Assembly (NCBI GenBank): GCA_020634755.1
Contig: JACKBC010000014.1
Span: 62,001-126,000 of the forward strand
DNA length: 64,000 bases
Reading direction: 5' to 3'
Source: Caldilineaceae bacterium
GTDB taxonomy: Bacteria > Chloroflexota > Anaerolineae > Caldilineales > Caldilineaceae
Shown piece after piece: positions 27,147-36,855 of this stretch. The first letter of the stretch is position 1. The number at the start of each line of letters is the position of its first letter. The notes beneath the pieces are model-generated. The model saw only the letters and a program-made list of their open reading frames with translations, was not told the DNA's origin and searched no databases. Position numbers and translations under genes: made by a program.

Positions 27147-27373
27147 GTTGGGTATTTCCCTGCTCGTGTATATACATTGCGGATTCACAAAGCCCATGAC
27201 GGATAGGCTATGGCTGTAAAAGAAATTTCTATGTTGTGCGGTCTGCTACGTGAGGAGCAACCACCCGCGGCGGCAAACCAGGCGCCACCGGGATTGACCA
27301 CAAAGATGCGATTTTCCCACAGTATATGATCTTGTCTCGTCGACCAGTGATGGGAAAAGTAGAGATCCTCACC

Positions 27374-28630
27374 CTACGTGCGCGCCATCTCGGTGCGCAC
27401 AATGGCAATGAGATCGTCAATGGTGTTGATTTTATGGCGCTCCAGCAGCCAGCGAGCGCCAATGCGAATGGCTTTACGCTCGGCAATGGCGCGCTTCGCT
27501 GTATTTTCAATGCTGGAAATATCCCACACGCTGACCACACCGATCATGCGGCGCAGGAATTTGCAGCCGCCAAAGCCAGCCGTATCGCGCAGGATTTCCA
27601 GGATATATTGGCGGCGGAAATCGGCAAAGGCGTCTTGACCGCCGGGCCAATCCCAATAAGCATTGGGGGCTAGCTCGCCGCGGTTGTTGTCCTGCCAGAG
27701 CGCATCAAACTTAGCGGCGAATTGGGTCCACACATCCAGCACCATTTGCAGCAGATATTCCTGATAGGCGGCGCGCACATCCGCATCATCGGTGTGGCCG
27801 TAGTGGGATAGACAGGCGAGAATCAAATTCTCCAGCAGCGCGCCCACATCAAAGCCCATGGGGCCACAGAAGGCAAATTCGGAGTCGATGACGCGGGTGT
27901 CGGCGGGGTTGAGCATAATGCTGCCCGTATGCAGGTCACTGTGGATCAGCGCCTGGGCGTGGGTCATGTAGCGCGCTTTCATCTGCGCCGCCGCCACCTT
28001 GAGCGCACCGTTGGCACGCACGCGCCGCACCTCGTCATCCACCAGCGGGTTCCACTGGTTTTCGGGTGACTCCATGAGCGGATTGGTAAAGACAAAATCC
28101 TCTTGAATCTTGCAGAGGTGCGGGTTGATAAAGCGGGCTTGCAGCTCCTTTTTCTCCAGCCCGGTCAGATACATATCCGAGGTAAAAAAGAGGGTGTTGG
28201 CCATAAAGGTGGAGATGTGGTCGGCAAAGTGGGGCAACTGCTGCCGCTCGACCAGCGCCTTGCGCATAATCAGGTGCTGGCTCAGGTACTCCATGGCGAC
28301 CAGCGACATTTCGTCGTCATAATCGTAAATCGCCGGCGCCAGACCGGGCGTATACTGATTGTAAAGACGCAACGATTCGGTCTCGTAGCGGATGCGTTCG
28401 CGCGTCAGCTTCCAATCCTCACCCAGCACGCGCAGATAGGGCAGCGCTTGCTTTATGACGATGCCCTGCCCGGGCTGGGCTTTGCTCTCCAAAATGTAGA
28501 CGGTGTTCAGGTTGCCATCACCCACTTCTTTGGCGGTTAATTCGCCCAGATTGGCCAGTTGATCTGACAGGGAGGGCCGGGTCTTGATGTAGTCAAGAAT
28601 GGTTTGTTCGTTTAGTTCTTGATAGGCCAT
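27374..28630 (-). CDS. mtnK: S-methyl-5-thioribose kinase
   Basis: 418 residues. It phosphorylates 5-methylthioribose in methionine salvage. Visible features are GDGNLNTVY (nucleotide loop, residues 38-46), HSDLHTGSIM (catalytic loop) and DSEFAFCGPMGFDVG (metal site), all characteristic of MtnK among APH-fold kinases. Length is normal. It is the last gene of a minus-strand run of two ribose-type ABC importers, separated by a 315-base repeat tract. Its isomerase partner MtnA is not in the window. The location suggests that imported methylthioribose or a similar thio-pentose is the substrate; this is inference. Confidence 0.92.
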   Translation of the reverse strand: MAYQELNEQTILDYIKTRPSLSDQLANLGELTAKEVGDGNLNTVYILESKAQPGQGIVIKQALPYLRVLGEDWKLTRERIRYETESLRLYNQYTPGLAPAIYDYDDEMSLVAMEYLSQHLIMRKALVERQQLPHFADHISTFMANTLFFTSDMYLTGLEKKELQARFINPHLCKIQEDFVFTNPLMESPENQWNPLVDDEVRRVRANGALKVAAAQMKARYMTHAQALIHSDLHTGSIMLNPADTRVIDSEFAFCGPMGFDVGALLENLILACLSHYGHTDDADVRAAYQEYLLQMVLDVWTQFAAKFDALWQDNNRGELAPNAYWDWPGGQDAFADFRRQYILEILRDTAGFGGCKFLRRMIGVVSVWDISSIENTAKRAIAERKAIRIGARWLLERHKINTIDDLIAIVRTEMART

Positions 28631-28941
28631 TGTCTGTACTGTGATTATGGTGATTGTATGATTGCTATGATTCGGTTTGCACTCTGGGCTCCAAAAAAAT
28701 TATAGCCCATCCTCAAATCATTGTCTGTACTATGATTCATATGATTTTGTGAGAGCTATGATTGTGTGCCCTGGCCTGCATGAAAAATCATAGCCCATCA
28801 TCAAATCACTTACATCATAGTATAGATTGCCCACCGCCCGCACTATGATTATTGTGATTGTATGAGTGCAATGATTCTGTCTGTGTCCTGCCGCCAAAAA
28901 AATCATAGCCCATCATCAAATCACTTACATCATAGTATCAA
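28629..28941. repeat. Tandem hairpin tract, family F (ATGATT words)
   Basis: Three diverged units of about 100 bp, each with ctatgatt/gtgattgtatgatt words on the left and aatcatagcccatcatcaaa on the right, so each can fold on itself. It separates mtnK from the last permease gene. Confidence 0.75.
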
Positions 28942-28945
28942 CCTT

Positions 28946-30004
28946 CTACTGCGCGCCACGGTCGCGCAGACGCAGCGCGTAAATATTGATGATGAGCGCA
29001 ATGAGCAGAATGATACCACGCACCCAGAGGCGCACATAAATGTCAAGCTGAAGCTGGTTGAGACCGTTGCTCAACACGCCAAAGATCAGCAGACCGACGA
29101 GCGTATTCTTGACGCCGCCCTCGCCGCCAAAGAGGCTGGTGCCGCCCAGCACCACGGCGCTGATGCTGTCCAGCAGCATATCTTCCAACCCATAGCCCTG
29201 TGCGCTGCCCAAACGCCCGGTGTTGAGCATCCCGGCCACGCCTGCCGAAAAGGCCGAGATGGTGAGGCAGGCGGCCACAATGCGCTGGGTGTTGATGCCG
29301 CTGAGGCGGGCGGCTTCGCGGTTGCTGCCGGTCATGTAGACGTAGCGGCCAAACTTGGTGTAGGTGAGCACAAAGTGGCCGATGATCAGCGCGCTGGCGC
29401 CCACCAGAATCACCACGGGCAAGCGGAACGGTTCGGCTTCACCAATATATTCGCCCCCCAAAAAGGAGAGCATGGGGGCCAATGTGTATACAATTTGCCC
29501 CTTGGTAAAATATTGACCCAGCCCGGTGGCAATCTGCATAACGGCCAGCGTAGCCATAAACGAAGGCAGACCAATGCGCGTGGTACTCCAGCCGTTGAGC
29601 AGGCCCAGGGCGGCGGCAAAAACGCCGCCCACCAGTACGGCAAATAGGCCACCGGCAAATTCCCAGCCGCCGCCGATGTAGAGACTTTCGCTAATGCGTA
29701 GCCCTTCGCCAAAGAGCGCCGCCGCCACCACGCCGGTCATGGTAGCTACGGCGGCAATGCTCAGATCGATTTCGCCGCAGAGCAGCACAAAGGTGATGCC
29801 GGTGGAGACCACGGCCAGCGTGGAGACTTGGGCCAAAATATTGCGCAGATTGACTAGGCGCAAAAAGCTGTCGGTGGTGACGCTGAAAAAGATGAGCAGC
29901 ACCATCAGCGTGAGGAAAGGAGCCAGGTCGCGAGCGCGTTGACGCAGCCAGTTGGCCAGGTCGCCGCGCGTTTCAGATTGGGTTGCAGTTAGAGTTTCGC
30001 TCAT
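28946..30004 (-). CDS. Ribose-type ABC transporter permease (second set)
   Basis: 352 residues with eight to ten hydrophobic segments, of the RbsC/XylH (CUT2) family. Marks are TGITFVLLCGEIDLSIAA, NRIG-like LLNGW, TGSNREAARLSGIN (the EAA-like loop that contacts the ATPase) and DSISAVVLGGTSLFGGEGG. It forms the channel with the ATPase 30130-31644. Start is taken at MSETLTATQ (30004); a longer frame to 30037 begins inside a hairpin repeat. Confidence 0.9.
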   Translation of the reverse strand: MSETLTATQSETRGDLANWLRQRARDLAPFLTLMVLLIFFSVTTDSFLRLVNLRNILAQVSTLAVVSTGITFVLLCGEIDLSIAAVATMTGVVAAALFGEGLRISESLYIGGGWEFAGGLFAVLVGGVFAAALGLLNGWSTTRIGLPSFMATLAVMQIATGLGQYFTKGQIVYTLAPMLSFLGGEYIGEAEPFRLPVVILVGASALIIGHFVLTYTKFGRYVYMTGSNREAARLSGINTQRIVAACLTISAFSAGVAGMLNTGRLGSAQGYGLEDMLLDSISAVVLGGTSLFGGEGGVKNTLVGLLIFGVLSNGLNQLQLDIYVRLWVRGIILLIALIINIYALRLRDRGAQ

Positions 30005-30024
30005 GGTGATCGTTTCTTTTTTGG

Positions 30025-30127
30025 AACCGGTCAGCATTTCAGCTAGTCAGCGATCAGCTGACAGGTACATAGTGCCGTGCTGAAGTGCTGAACACTGAAA
30101 TGCTGATCGGCTGACACGCTGACTAGC
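30025..30127. repeat. Intergenic hairpin (CTGACTAGCTGAAATGCTGA words)
   Basis: The words tcagcatttcag, ctagtcagc and gatcagctgac recur in inverted order as ctgaaatgctgatcggctgac and gctgactagct. It fills the gap between the ATPase stop and the permease start. Confidence 0.6.
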
Positions 30128-30129
30128 TC

Positions 30130-31644
30130 CTACGCATTGCGCATCAGGTTTTCTTTGGTTAGTTCTGCGCCGGTCAATTCAGCGGTGATCTGGCCACGGC
30201 GCATGACCAGGCTGCGGTTGGCGATCTGGACAATCGTCTCCGGCTCGGTGGTGATGAGCAGGATGGCCACGCCCTGGGTACGCAGATCCTGTACAATCGA
30301 GAGCACTTCGTCCTTGGCGCCTACGTCCATACCGCGCGTCGGCTCGTTGAGAATCAGCACTTTGGGCTGCTGGGTAAGCCATTTGGCCAGCACCACCTTT
30401 TGTTGATTGCCGCCCGAGAGCGCGCCGGCGTTGAGCATGGGGCGCGGCGGCCGCACGCCCACGGCCGCGATCTGCGTTTGGGCAATTTCTACTTCGCGAC
30501 GCTGGCGCAGCAGACCGGGCGCCAGTTTGCCCAAATGCGCCAGCGTAATATTCTTAAAGATCTCTTGGGTCAGCATCAGGCTGTCGCGCCGATTTTCGGG
30601 CACATAGGCAATGCCGACATTGCGCGCCGCGCTGGTATTGGCCAGCTTGAGCGGCGCTGCGTCCAGCGCCAGGCTGCCACTGCTGGGCTGTTCCGCACCA
30701 AAGAGACAGCGTGCCAGTTGGATCTGTCCGGCGCCCATAAAGCCAAAGATGCCCAGAATCTCGCCGGCGTGCAGCGTAAAATCCACATTGGCAAAGGCGC
30801 TGCCCTGGCTCAGATTGGTGACGGTCAGCATCGGTTTGCCGGTTTCATGGGACACATGGGACGCCACGCTCTCTTCAGCTTCGTACATCTGCTGCAAAAT
30901 TTTGGCGTCGCTGCCAATCATCAATTCGACCAGCGTATGTTTGTCTGCTTGGCTGGTGGGCAGCGTGGCCACTTTGTGGCTATTCTTTAGCACGGTGATG
31001 CGGTCGGTCACCTCCAGCACGTCTTCGAGAAAATGGGAGATAAAGATGAGCGTCTTGCCTTGCGCCTTGAGGCGGGCAATAAATTCGAAGAGGCGGCGCG
31101 TCTCTGGCGTGGAGAGGGCCGAGGTCGGTTCATCCAGAATAATAATGGTGGCGCCGCTAAAGATGACGCGCGCAATCTCCACAAGCTGCTGCGAACCGAC
31201 CGACAGTTCACCCATGCGGCTGGTCACATCAATGTCGAGCCCCAACTCTTGCAGCAAGCTCTGTGCTTCTCGGTTCATCTGTCGCCACTGCAAAATGCCG
31301 CCTTTGGTGGGCGGCTGGCGGCTAAAGAGATTCTCGGCTACGGTCAAATGCTGAAAGGTGCTCAACTCTTGATAGACCATGCCAATACCCTGCGCCTGGG
31401 CGTCGGCGGGTGAGGCAAAGCGCACCGGCTCGCCGCGCAGAATCAGCTCGCCCGTGTAGTCATCAAAGACGCCGGCCAGCAGCTTCATCATCGTGCTTTT
31501 GCCGGCGCCATTTTCGCCCACCAGCCCGTGCACCTCGCCGGGCAGCAGATCAAACTCAACATCGGTTAGCGCCAAGGCGCCGCCATAGCGTTTGGAGATG
31601 TTGCGCAGTTCAAGAACGGGGGATGTCGATTGTGGCTGAGACAT
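30130..31644 (-). CDS. Ribose-type ABC transporter ATP-binding protein (second set)
   Basis: 504 residues with two nucleotide-binding domains, as in RbsA/XylG. The first has GENGAGKST (Walker A), LSVGSQQLVEIAR (signature) and ILDEPTSAL (Walker B). The second has the usual degenerate P-loop GFMGAGQIQLAR, LSGGNQQKVVLAKWL and LNEPTRGMDVGAK. It energises uptake through the permease downstream; it begins 6 bases after the stop of the first permease (31651), so all are cotranscribed. Confidence 0.92.
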   Translation of the reverse strand: MSQPQSTSPVLELRNISKRYGGALALTDVEFDLLPGEVHGLVGENGAGKSTMMKLLAGVFDDYTGELILRGEPVRFASPADAQAQGIGMVYQELSTFQHLTVAENLFSRQPPTKGGILQWRQMNREAQSLLQELGLDIDVTSRMGELSVGSQQLVEIARVIFSGATIIILDEPTSALSTPETRRLFEFIARLKAQGKTLIFISHFLEDVLEVTDRITVLKNSHKVATLPTSQADKHTLVELMIGSDAKILQQMYEAEESVASHVSHETGKPMLTVTNLSQGSAFANVDFTLHAGEILGIFGFMGAGQIQLARCLFGAEQPSSGSLALDAAPLKLANTSAARNVGIAYVPENRRDSLMLTQEIFKNITLAHLGKLAPGLLRQRREVEIAQTQIAAVGVRPPRPMLNAGALSGGNQQKVVLAKWLTQQPKVLILNEPTRGMDVGAKDEVLSIVQDLRTQGVAILLITTEPETIVQIANRSLVMRRGQITAELTGAELTKENLMRNA

Positions 31645-31650
31645 AGCGTA

Positions 31651-32655
31651 TCAATTCTGCTTGCGACGTGAATAATCAAAGGTAATAGCGGCCAGCAGCA
31701 CCAGGCCGATCACAATTTTGTGCCAATAGGGGTTAATGTTGAGCATGACCATTAGGTTTTGCAGCACGCCAATTAGCGCTGACCCGACTAGGATACCTGG
31801 CACCGTGCCTTGCCCACCCATGAGGCTCAAGCCGCCCAAAATGCAGGCCGTGATGGCCAACAGCTCAAAACCTTCGCCTGTGGCCGGGTGGCCCAAGCTC
31901 AAGCGGCCGGCCTGAATCACGCCGACCAGACTGGCGCACACCACAGAAATGACGTAGCAAAGCACCACACGGGCGTTGATGTTGACGCCGGAGAGACGTG
32001 TCGCTTCAATGTTGCCACCCACGGCGTAAATTTGGCGTCCGATGTAGGTATAGCGTAGCAGGTAATGGGCAAAAATGGCAACAACGACACAAAGGATAAC
32101 GGGGATTGGAATGAGACCAAAGAGATAGCCCTGCCCCAAATAGGTATATTCGTCGGGCAGACCGGTAATTGGAATGCCGTTGGTGATCACCAAAATTCCG
32201 CCACGCGCCACCCCCAATGTCACCAGTGTGATGAGAAACCCATGCATGTTCAAACGGGTAACAAATAGGCCGTGAATCCACCCAATGACCACCCCCACCA
32301 GCAGGGCCAGCAAAATACTGGGGAAAATGGGCATGCCCCAATTCATAATAAAGAAGGCGGAAAGCACACCTCCCAACCCAACAATCGACCCAATGGAGAG
32401 ATCGATGCCGGCAGTAATAATGGGAAAGGCTACGCCGATAGCCGCAATGGCTAATATGGCTGTGTCGCGCGTAATAATCTTCAAATTTTCCACGCCCATA
32501 ATGCGTGGATTTATGAGCGCACCGCCAATCAACAAAACAATTACCACAATAAAAATAACAAATTCAGATACCTTTAATAAATTGCGCAGTGAATCCATGC
32601 GTATCTGTGCCGACGAGCGGGCTGCTGCCGTAGATTTTGAGGCAACTTCATTCAT
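31651..32655 (-). CDS. Ribose-type ABC transporter permease (first set)
   Basis: 334 residues, CUT2 family. Features include GVAFPIITAGIDLSIGS, GWIHGLFVTRLNMHGFLITL, VGGNIEATRLSGVN and LGGLSLMGGQG. Start at 32655 is supported by gaagga upstream, whereas the longer frame to 32703 is not. It lies 28 bases after the ATPase ending at 32684 and 6 bases before the next ATPase. It is about as distant from the second permease as separate transporters normally are. Confidence 0.9.
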   Translation of the reverse strand: MNEVASKSTAAARSSAQIRMDSLRNLLKVSEFVIFIVVIVLLIGGALINPRIMGVENLKIITRDTAILAIAAIGVAFPIITAGIDLSIGSIVGLGGVLSAFFIMNWGMPIFPSILLALLVGVVIGWIHGLFVTRLNMHGFLITLVTLGVARGGILVITNGIPITGLPDEYTYLGQGYLFGLIPIPVILCVVVAIFAHYLLRYTYIGRQIYAVGGNIEATRLSGVNINARVVLCYVISVVCASLVGVIQAGRLSLGHPATGEGFELLAITACILGGLSLMGGQGTVPGILVGSALIGVLQNLMVMLNINPYWHKIVIGLVLLAAITFDYSRRKQN

Positions 32656-32683
32656 AGCGTATCCTTCAAAATAGGCGGTTTCT

Positions 32684-34198
32684 TCAATTCGGTGAATTGG
32701 CAATGGTTAAAAATTGGGTGGCGGCGGTCAGGATCTTTTCTTCGGTGGCGCTGGCATGGGTAAATTCCCCGGTCACGCGCCCCTGACACATTACGACAAT
32801 GCGGTCGCTCATGGCCAGAATTTCGGGCAATTCAGAGGAAATCATCAAAATTGCAATACCTTGCTGCGCCAGTTCGGCCAATAATCTGTGTATTTCACTT
32901 TTAGCGCCCACATCGATGCCGCGGGTTGGCTCATCCACAATCAGCAATTGGGGCGTGCTGCTTAACCATTTGGCCAGCACCACCTTTTGCTGATTGCCCC
33001 CACTCAGATTGCGCACCGTTTGCGAGACCGAGGGCGTCACAATATCCAGCGCTTTCACATAGTGCTCAGCGATCGCGCGCTCTTTTTGCGGCCGAATCAT
33101 GGCCAGCCAATTAGAGAGACGCGGCAAAATGGCCATGCTGCTATTTTCCTGCACGCTCATCCCCAATATCAGGCCGTGCAGTTTACGATCTTCCGGCACC
33201 CAACCAATGCCGTGCGCCACGGCGTCTGCTGGCGACTGGATTTTCACGGGTTTGCCATCAATGCGCACTTCACCCGTGCGCAGACGGTCCACACCGCAGA
33301 TCAGGCGCACAAGCTCGGTGCGACCAGCGCCCACCAGCCCGGAAATGCCCACGATTTCGCCTTTGCGTACAGTCAAATCAACCTGTTCGACGCCATTATA
33401 TCCGCTCAAATTCCGCACTTCTAATACAGGCTCGCCTACAGCGGCATCGGCTTTGGCGGCCACCGTTACGTTGCGCCCCACCATCATGCGAATGATCTGC
33501 TCTTCGCTCGCTTCGGCAATGGGTAAGGAACCCACGCGCTGGCCATCGCGCATGACAATCACGCGGTCCACAATTTGGCGCACTTCATCCAACCGGTGGC
33601 TGATAAAGACAACGCCCACCCCGCGCTCTTTTAAGCGGCGCATCAGGGCAAAAAGCGCATCCACTTCGCGCGCCGAAAGCGCTGATGTGGGTTCGTCCAT
33701 CAAAATTAGATTGGCGCTGTGCGAAACGGCTTTGGCAATTTCCACCATCTGTTGCGCGGCCACCGTCAGATGGCTAATGCGTTTGTTCCCTGGAATGTCG
33801 GTGCCCAAGTCGTGCAGCAATTCTTCGGCGGCCCGGTTCATGCGCGCAAAATCAACGCGCCCCAAGGCAAGGCGCGGTTCGCGATTGAGAAAGATATTTT
33901 CGGCCACGGTGAGGTTGGGGGCAAGCGCCAATTCCTGATGGATGGTGCTGATGCCTAAATTCTGAGCATCGTGAGGGCTGCGCGGATGAATCTCTTGCCC
34001 ATTGAGCCAAATCGTCCCTTGATCTTGGGCGTGAATACCGGACAAGATTTTGATGAGCGTCGATTTCCCGGCGCCATTTTCACCAAGGAAGCCCAATATC
34101 TCACCTGGATATATTTCAAAATCGACGTTGCTCAAGGCCTGCACGCCCGGAAAGTGTTTGGTAATCCCGGTCATGCGCAGTAAAGGTTCTTTGTTCAT
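32684..34198 (-). CDS. Ribose-type ABC transporter ATP-binding protein (first set)
   Basis: 504 residues from MNKEPLLRMTG. It has two ATPase domains: GENGAGKSTL, LTVAAQQMVEIAKAVS and LMDEPTSAL in the first; GLVGAGRTELVRL, LSGGNQQKVVLAKWL and VDEPTRGIDVGAK in the second. It is parallel in organisation to the ATPase at 30130. The frame extends to 34276, but that extension is encoded by a hairpin repeat, so the shorter start is preferred. Confidence 0.92.
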   Translation of the reverse strand: MNKEPLLRMTGITKHFPGVQALSNVDFEIYPGEILGFLGENGAGKSTLIKILSGIHAQDQGTIWLNGQEIHPRSPHDAQNLGISTIHQELALAPNLTVAENIFLNREPRLALGRVDFARMNRAAEELLHDLGTDIPGNKRISHLTVAAQQMVEIAKAVSHSANLILMDEPTSALSAREVDALFALMRRLKERGVGVVFISHRLDEVRQIVDRVIVMRDGQRVGSLPIAEASEEQIIRMMVGRNVTVAAKADAAVGEPVLEVRNLSGYNGVEQVDLTVRKGEIVGISGLVGAGRTELVRLICGVDRLRTGEVRIDGKPVKIQSPADAVAHGIGWVPEDRKLHGLILGMSVQENSSMAILPRLSNWLAMIRPQKERAIAEHYVKALDIVTPSVSQTVRNLSGGNQQKVVLAKWLSSTPQLLIVDEPTRGIDVGAKSEIHRLLAELAQQGIAILMISSELPEILAMSDRIVVMCQGRVTGEFTHASATEEKILTAATQFLTIANSPN

Positions 34199-34224
34199 AT
34201 GGCGGCAAGGTGACGGGGTGGTAG

Positions 34225-34295
34225 GATAACAAAGTGATAAGGTTGCAGAGTGGCAGGTTTGCGCGCCACTCTGCAACTCTTTTGCAACTTACAAT
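34225..34295. repeat. Intergenic hairpin (GTTGCAGAGTGGCAG words)
   Basis: gttgcagagtggcag pairs with gccactctgcaac around a few bases. Similar words occur at 50646-50726 before the second Pmp gene. Confidence 0.6.
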
Positions 34296-34373
34296 CTATC
34301 CGTAAATTCTCTGTGCCACAGTCCGCCGCTCGACAAAGCCACGGGCGTCACAACCGAATTTACGGACAGGTTC

Positions 34374-35561
34374 TTATTGGGAAACAATGCCAATTGACGA
34401 CAGATACTCTTTATACTGATCGAGGGTCTCGGCTCGAATGACGTCTACGCCGGTATTTAGGCGGATCTTACCTTCATCCCCGAGGTCGTCCAAGTACGGA
34501 TCCAGCACATTCATGGTTTCTTCTTCGCCAATGATCGACATGGCGTACATCACATAACCGCTCAGATAGCCGTAGAAGAAGACGCGCTGGCCAATCATTG
34601 CCTGAATGACGCCTTCCTCAGTGCAAGCCTGGGTCTCAGGTTCGGCATCAAAGGCCACCACTTTCAGCACACCAATTTTGTCGGCCTGCTTCACAGCCTG
34701 ACACGCTGCTGGTCCATCGTAGGAATAGAAAGTGATGAACCCGGCCAGTTCATCGCCATATTTTTGAATGGCGGTTTGAGCGTTGCTCAGGGCCACTTCA
34801 GGCTTGACGTCATCCAGCAGCACTTCCACCATCTCCAAATCGGTGCCGGCTAACACGTCATTGACGCCGGCAATGCGGTCCTGCGCATTCTGCGCGGTGG
34901 CAAAACCAACTAGACCGACTACCTTGCCGCTACCGATAATATCAAGCGCGGCCTCACCGGCAGCACGCCCGGCGTCATAGTCGGACATTCCGATGTACAT
35001 GGCGCGCTCGCTGCCGGTAGCGTCCGAGTCCATATTCAATACGTGGATGCCTTGGTCGACGGCTCGCTTGATAATCGACGCGGGCGCTTGGCGATCAATC
35101 GAAGAGAAAGTGATACCGGTATAGCCATCGTTGACCAATGTTTCCAACATGGAAAGTTGCTGGCTGAGCAGATCCGAACCGGTTGGCGACTGAAAGGCAA
35201 TCGGCACGCTCAATTCGTCTGATGCTGCCTCCACGCCGGCTTGGGCCGCAGTCCAGAAGGGCGAGGTATTATTCGTCATATACGCATATTTGGCGCCGTC
35301 GGGCGGACTTTGCCCGTCGGTCGCGGCCTTTAGCGCGTCAATAGCCTCAAATAGACTGTTGGGGCGATATGGATTATTCTCATCGGCCGGCGCCGGTTCA
35401 GCTGCTTCGGCCGCAGCTTCCGCAGCGGGGGCTTCGGTGGCTTCTGGCTCGGCAGCAGGCGCTTCAGGCGCCGCTGGTGCAGCCGCACAGCTAGCTAGCA
35501 ACACAATCAGCAGCAAAATGCTGCACAGTTTGCCGGTCAGTATTGAGTTTTTATATAGCAT
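34374..35561 (-). CDS. Sugar-binding lipoprotein of a ribose-type ABC transporter
   Basis: 395 residues. The signal peptide ends with lipobox LLASC (Cys25), followed by a Pro/Ala/Glu-rich linker of about 40 residues and a periplasmic-binding fold of the RbsB type (TNNTSPFWTAAQAGVEAAS, GITFSSIDRQAPASIIKRA, GMSDYDAGRAAGEAA, AFDAEPETQ). It is tethered outside the membrane and delivers substrate to a CUT2 permease. It has its own promoter with a palindromic operator and a clear aaggag site. Confidence 0.9.
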   Translation of the reverse strand: MLYKNSILTGKLCSILLLIVLLASCAAAPAAPEAPAAEPEATEAPAAEAAAEAAEPAPADENNPYRPNSLFEAIDALKAATDGQSPPDGAKYAYMTNNTSPFWTAAQAGVEAASDELSVPIAFQSPTGSDLLSQQLSMLETLVNDGYTGITFSSIDRQAPASIIKRAVDQGIHVLNMDSDATGSERAMYIGMSDYDAGRAAGEAALDIIGSGKVVGLVGFATAQNAQDRIAGVNDVLAGTDLEMVEVLLDDVKPEVALSNAQTAIQKYGDELAGFITFYSYDGPAACQAVKQADKIGVLKVVAFDAEPETQACTEEGVIQAMIGQRVFFYGYLSGYVMYAMSIIGEEETMNVLDPYLDDLGDEGKIRLNTGVDVIRAETLDQYKEYLSSIGIVSQ

Positions 35562-35598
35562 AACGTCTCCTTTTTATGCAATAAAAGATCTGACTTGA

Positions 35599-35641
35599 GT
35601 GAGTACTCACAATACTATATAATACCGGCTGCGGTTATCAA
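35599..35641 (-). promoter_or_regulatory. Promoter with palindromic operator for the sugar-binding lipoprotein
   Basis: On the minus strand, TTGATA (35636-35641), 16 bases, TATAGT (35614-35619), then the perfect 12-bp palindrome gtgagtactcac (35599-35610) at the expected transcription start. The position suits a repressor that blocks initiation. Confidence 0.65.
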
Positions 35642-35738
35642 CGAAATGGACCAACCGGGACCAATCGGAACAGGTGCATATTGTTGTCAGCACAGACCGG
35701 TAGCATATACGTTACGGGGTAAATCTACGGCTGACCGC

Positions 35739-35786
35739 AAAGGTGTGGTGTGGGGTAGCTCTATACCCCACACTACACCTTTTTTG
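35739..35786. terminator. Terminator-like hairpin between the two binding-protein genes
   Basis: aaaggtgtggtgtgggg and ccccacactacacctttttt form a strong stem. The T-run is long on the plus strand and short on the minus strand, so for the sugar-binding gene just upstream (minus strand) termination may be partial. Confidence 0.6.
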
Positions 35787-35802
35787 TTCAATGCCCGATG
35801 AC

Positions 35803-36855
35803 CTACATCAAGAACTGCGCCTGCATAAACTTCTGACCGGCCGCGTTCTTGGGGGTGACCAGCGGCCCATCGGTCAGGATGTAGCCGGGGATATCGGTCG
35901 TGCCGGTGGCGGCCAGCGCACCAATGACCAGCGCGCCCCAGTGGATGCGGCAGGAGGGGTTGCGCACCGAGGTAAGCAGGCGACCATCCAGCACTGCGTC
36001 CAGCGCCGGCGGCATGGCGTCCACGCCACCGAGAATAATGTCATTTTCGCGCCCGGCGTTGCGGATCACGTTGTAGGCGGCCAGAGCCATGTCATCATTG
36101 TGGAAGAAGCCAGCCTGAATATCGTCAAACTGCACCAGATAATCCTCCCACAGCGTGGCCACTTTGTTAACGTCCCAGTCTGCCGGGTCTTCGGCCAATA
36201 CCTCAATATTGGGATACTTTTCCAGCGCTTCATAGAAGCCCGCCGCGCGACCCTGTGCACCGGTGTGGCCGAGCGCGCCCTGCGTCATGATCACTTTACC
36301 CGCACCGCCCAGCGTCTGGAAGATGGCCTCTGATACAACCGAACCCATGTAGATGTTGTCAGGCTCCAGGAAGGTGGTGATGCCGATATCGTCCTTGCTG
36401 ATGGTGGTATCCATCTGAATGACGGGAATGCCTTTATCGATCATCTGCTTGACCGGATCGACCAGCGTGTCGATGCCGAAAGCCTGGATGGCCACAAAGT
36501 CCCAGTCGCGAGCGGCCATGTCGTCGATGGCCTTGCGCTGGGTGTCGATGCTCAAACCGCCGTCAAACCAGGTCACCTCGACGCCCATCCATTGACCCCA
36601 GTGTTCGGCGGTCTCTTTGCCCTGTGCACACCATGTCGCACCCAGTCCGGCGTTGGAAAAGGCAGCTTTGAGCGGCTTGCCAAAGGGATAGGGATTGCCA
36701 GCAGTACCTTCAGTGGCTTGCTGGACGGGTACCTGGCAGCCAGCCAACAGACCACCAGCCATCAAGCCCATCATGCCCTGCAAAAGGCCGCGGCGCCCCA
36801 CATGATGATTGACAACGGTTGACAACTGCACGCCTTTTTCTTGATTTGAATTCAT
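35803..36855 (-). CDS. Second sugar-binding protein, Tat-type lipoprotein signal
   Basis: 350 residues from MNSNQEKG. The N-terminus GRRGLLQGMMGLMAGGLLAGC combines a twin-arginine-like pair with a lipobox (given here as two overlapping features: RR at about 21-22, Cys at about 40). The mature part is an RbsB-like periplasmic-binding fold: AFSNAGLGATWCAQGKE, AIQAFGIDTLVDPVKQM, IPVIQMDTT, FFHNDDMALAAYNVI and ILGGVDAMPPALDAV. It differs clearly from the binding protein at 34374, so the cluster probably imports two related sugars. aaagga precedes the ATG. Confidence 0.88.
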   Translation of the reverse strand: MNSNQEKGVQLSTVVNHHVGRRGLLQGMMGLMAGGLLAGCQVPVQQATEGTAGNPYPFGKPLKAAFSNAGLGATWCAQGKETAEHWGQWMGVEVTWFDGGLSIDTQRKAIDDMAARDWDFVAIQAFGIDTLVDPVKQMIDKGIPVIQMDTTISKDDIGITTFLEPDNIYMGSVVSEAIFQTLGGAGKVIMTQGALGHTGAQGRAAGFYEALEKYPNIEVLAEDPADWDVNKVATLWEDYLVQFDDIQAGFFHNDDMALAAYNVIRNAGRENDIILGGVDAMPPALDAVLDGRLLTSVRNPSCRIHWGALVIGALAATGTTDIPGYILTDGPLVTPKNAAGQKFMQAQFLM

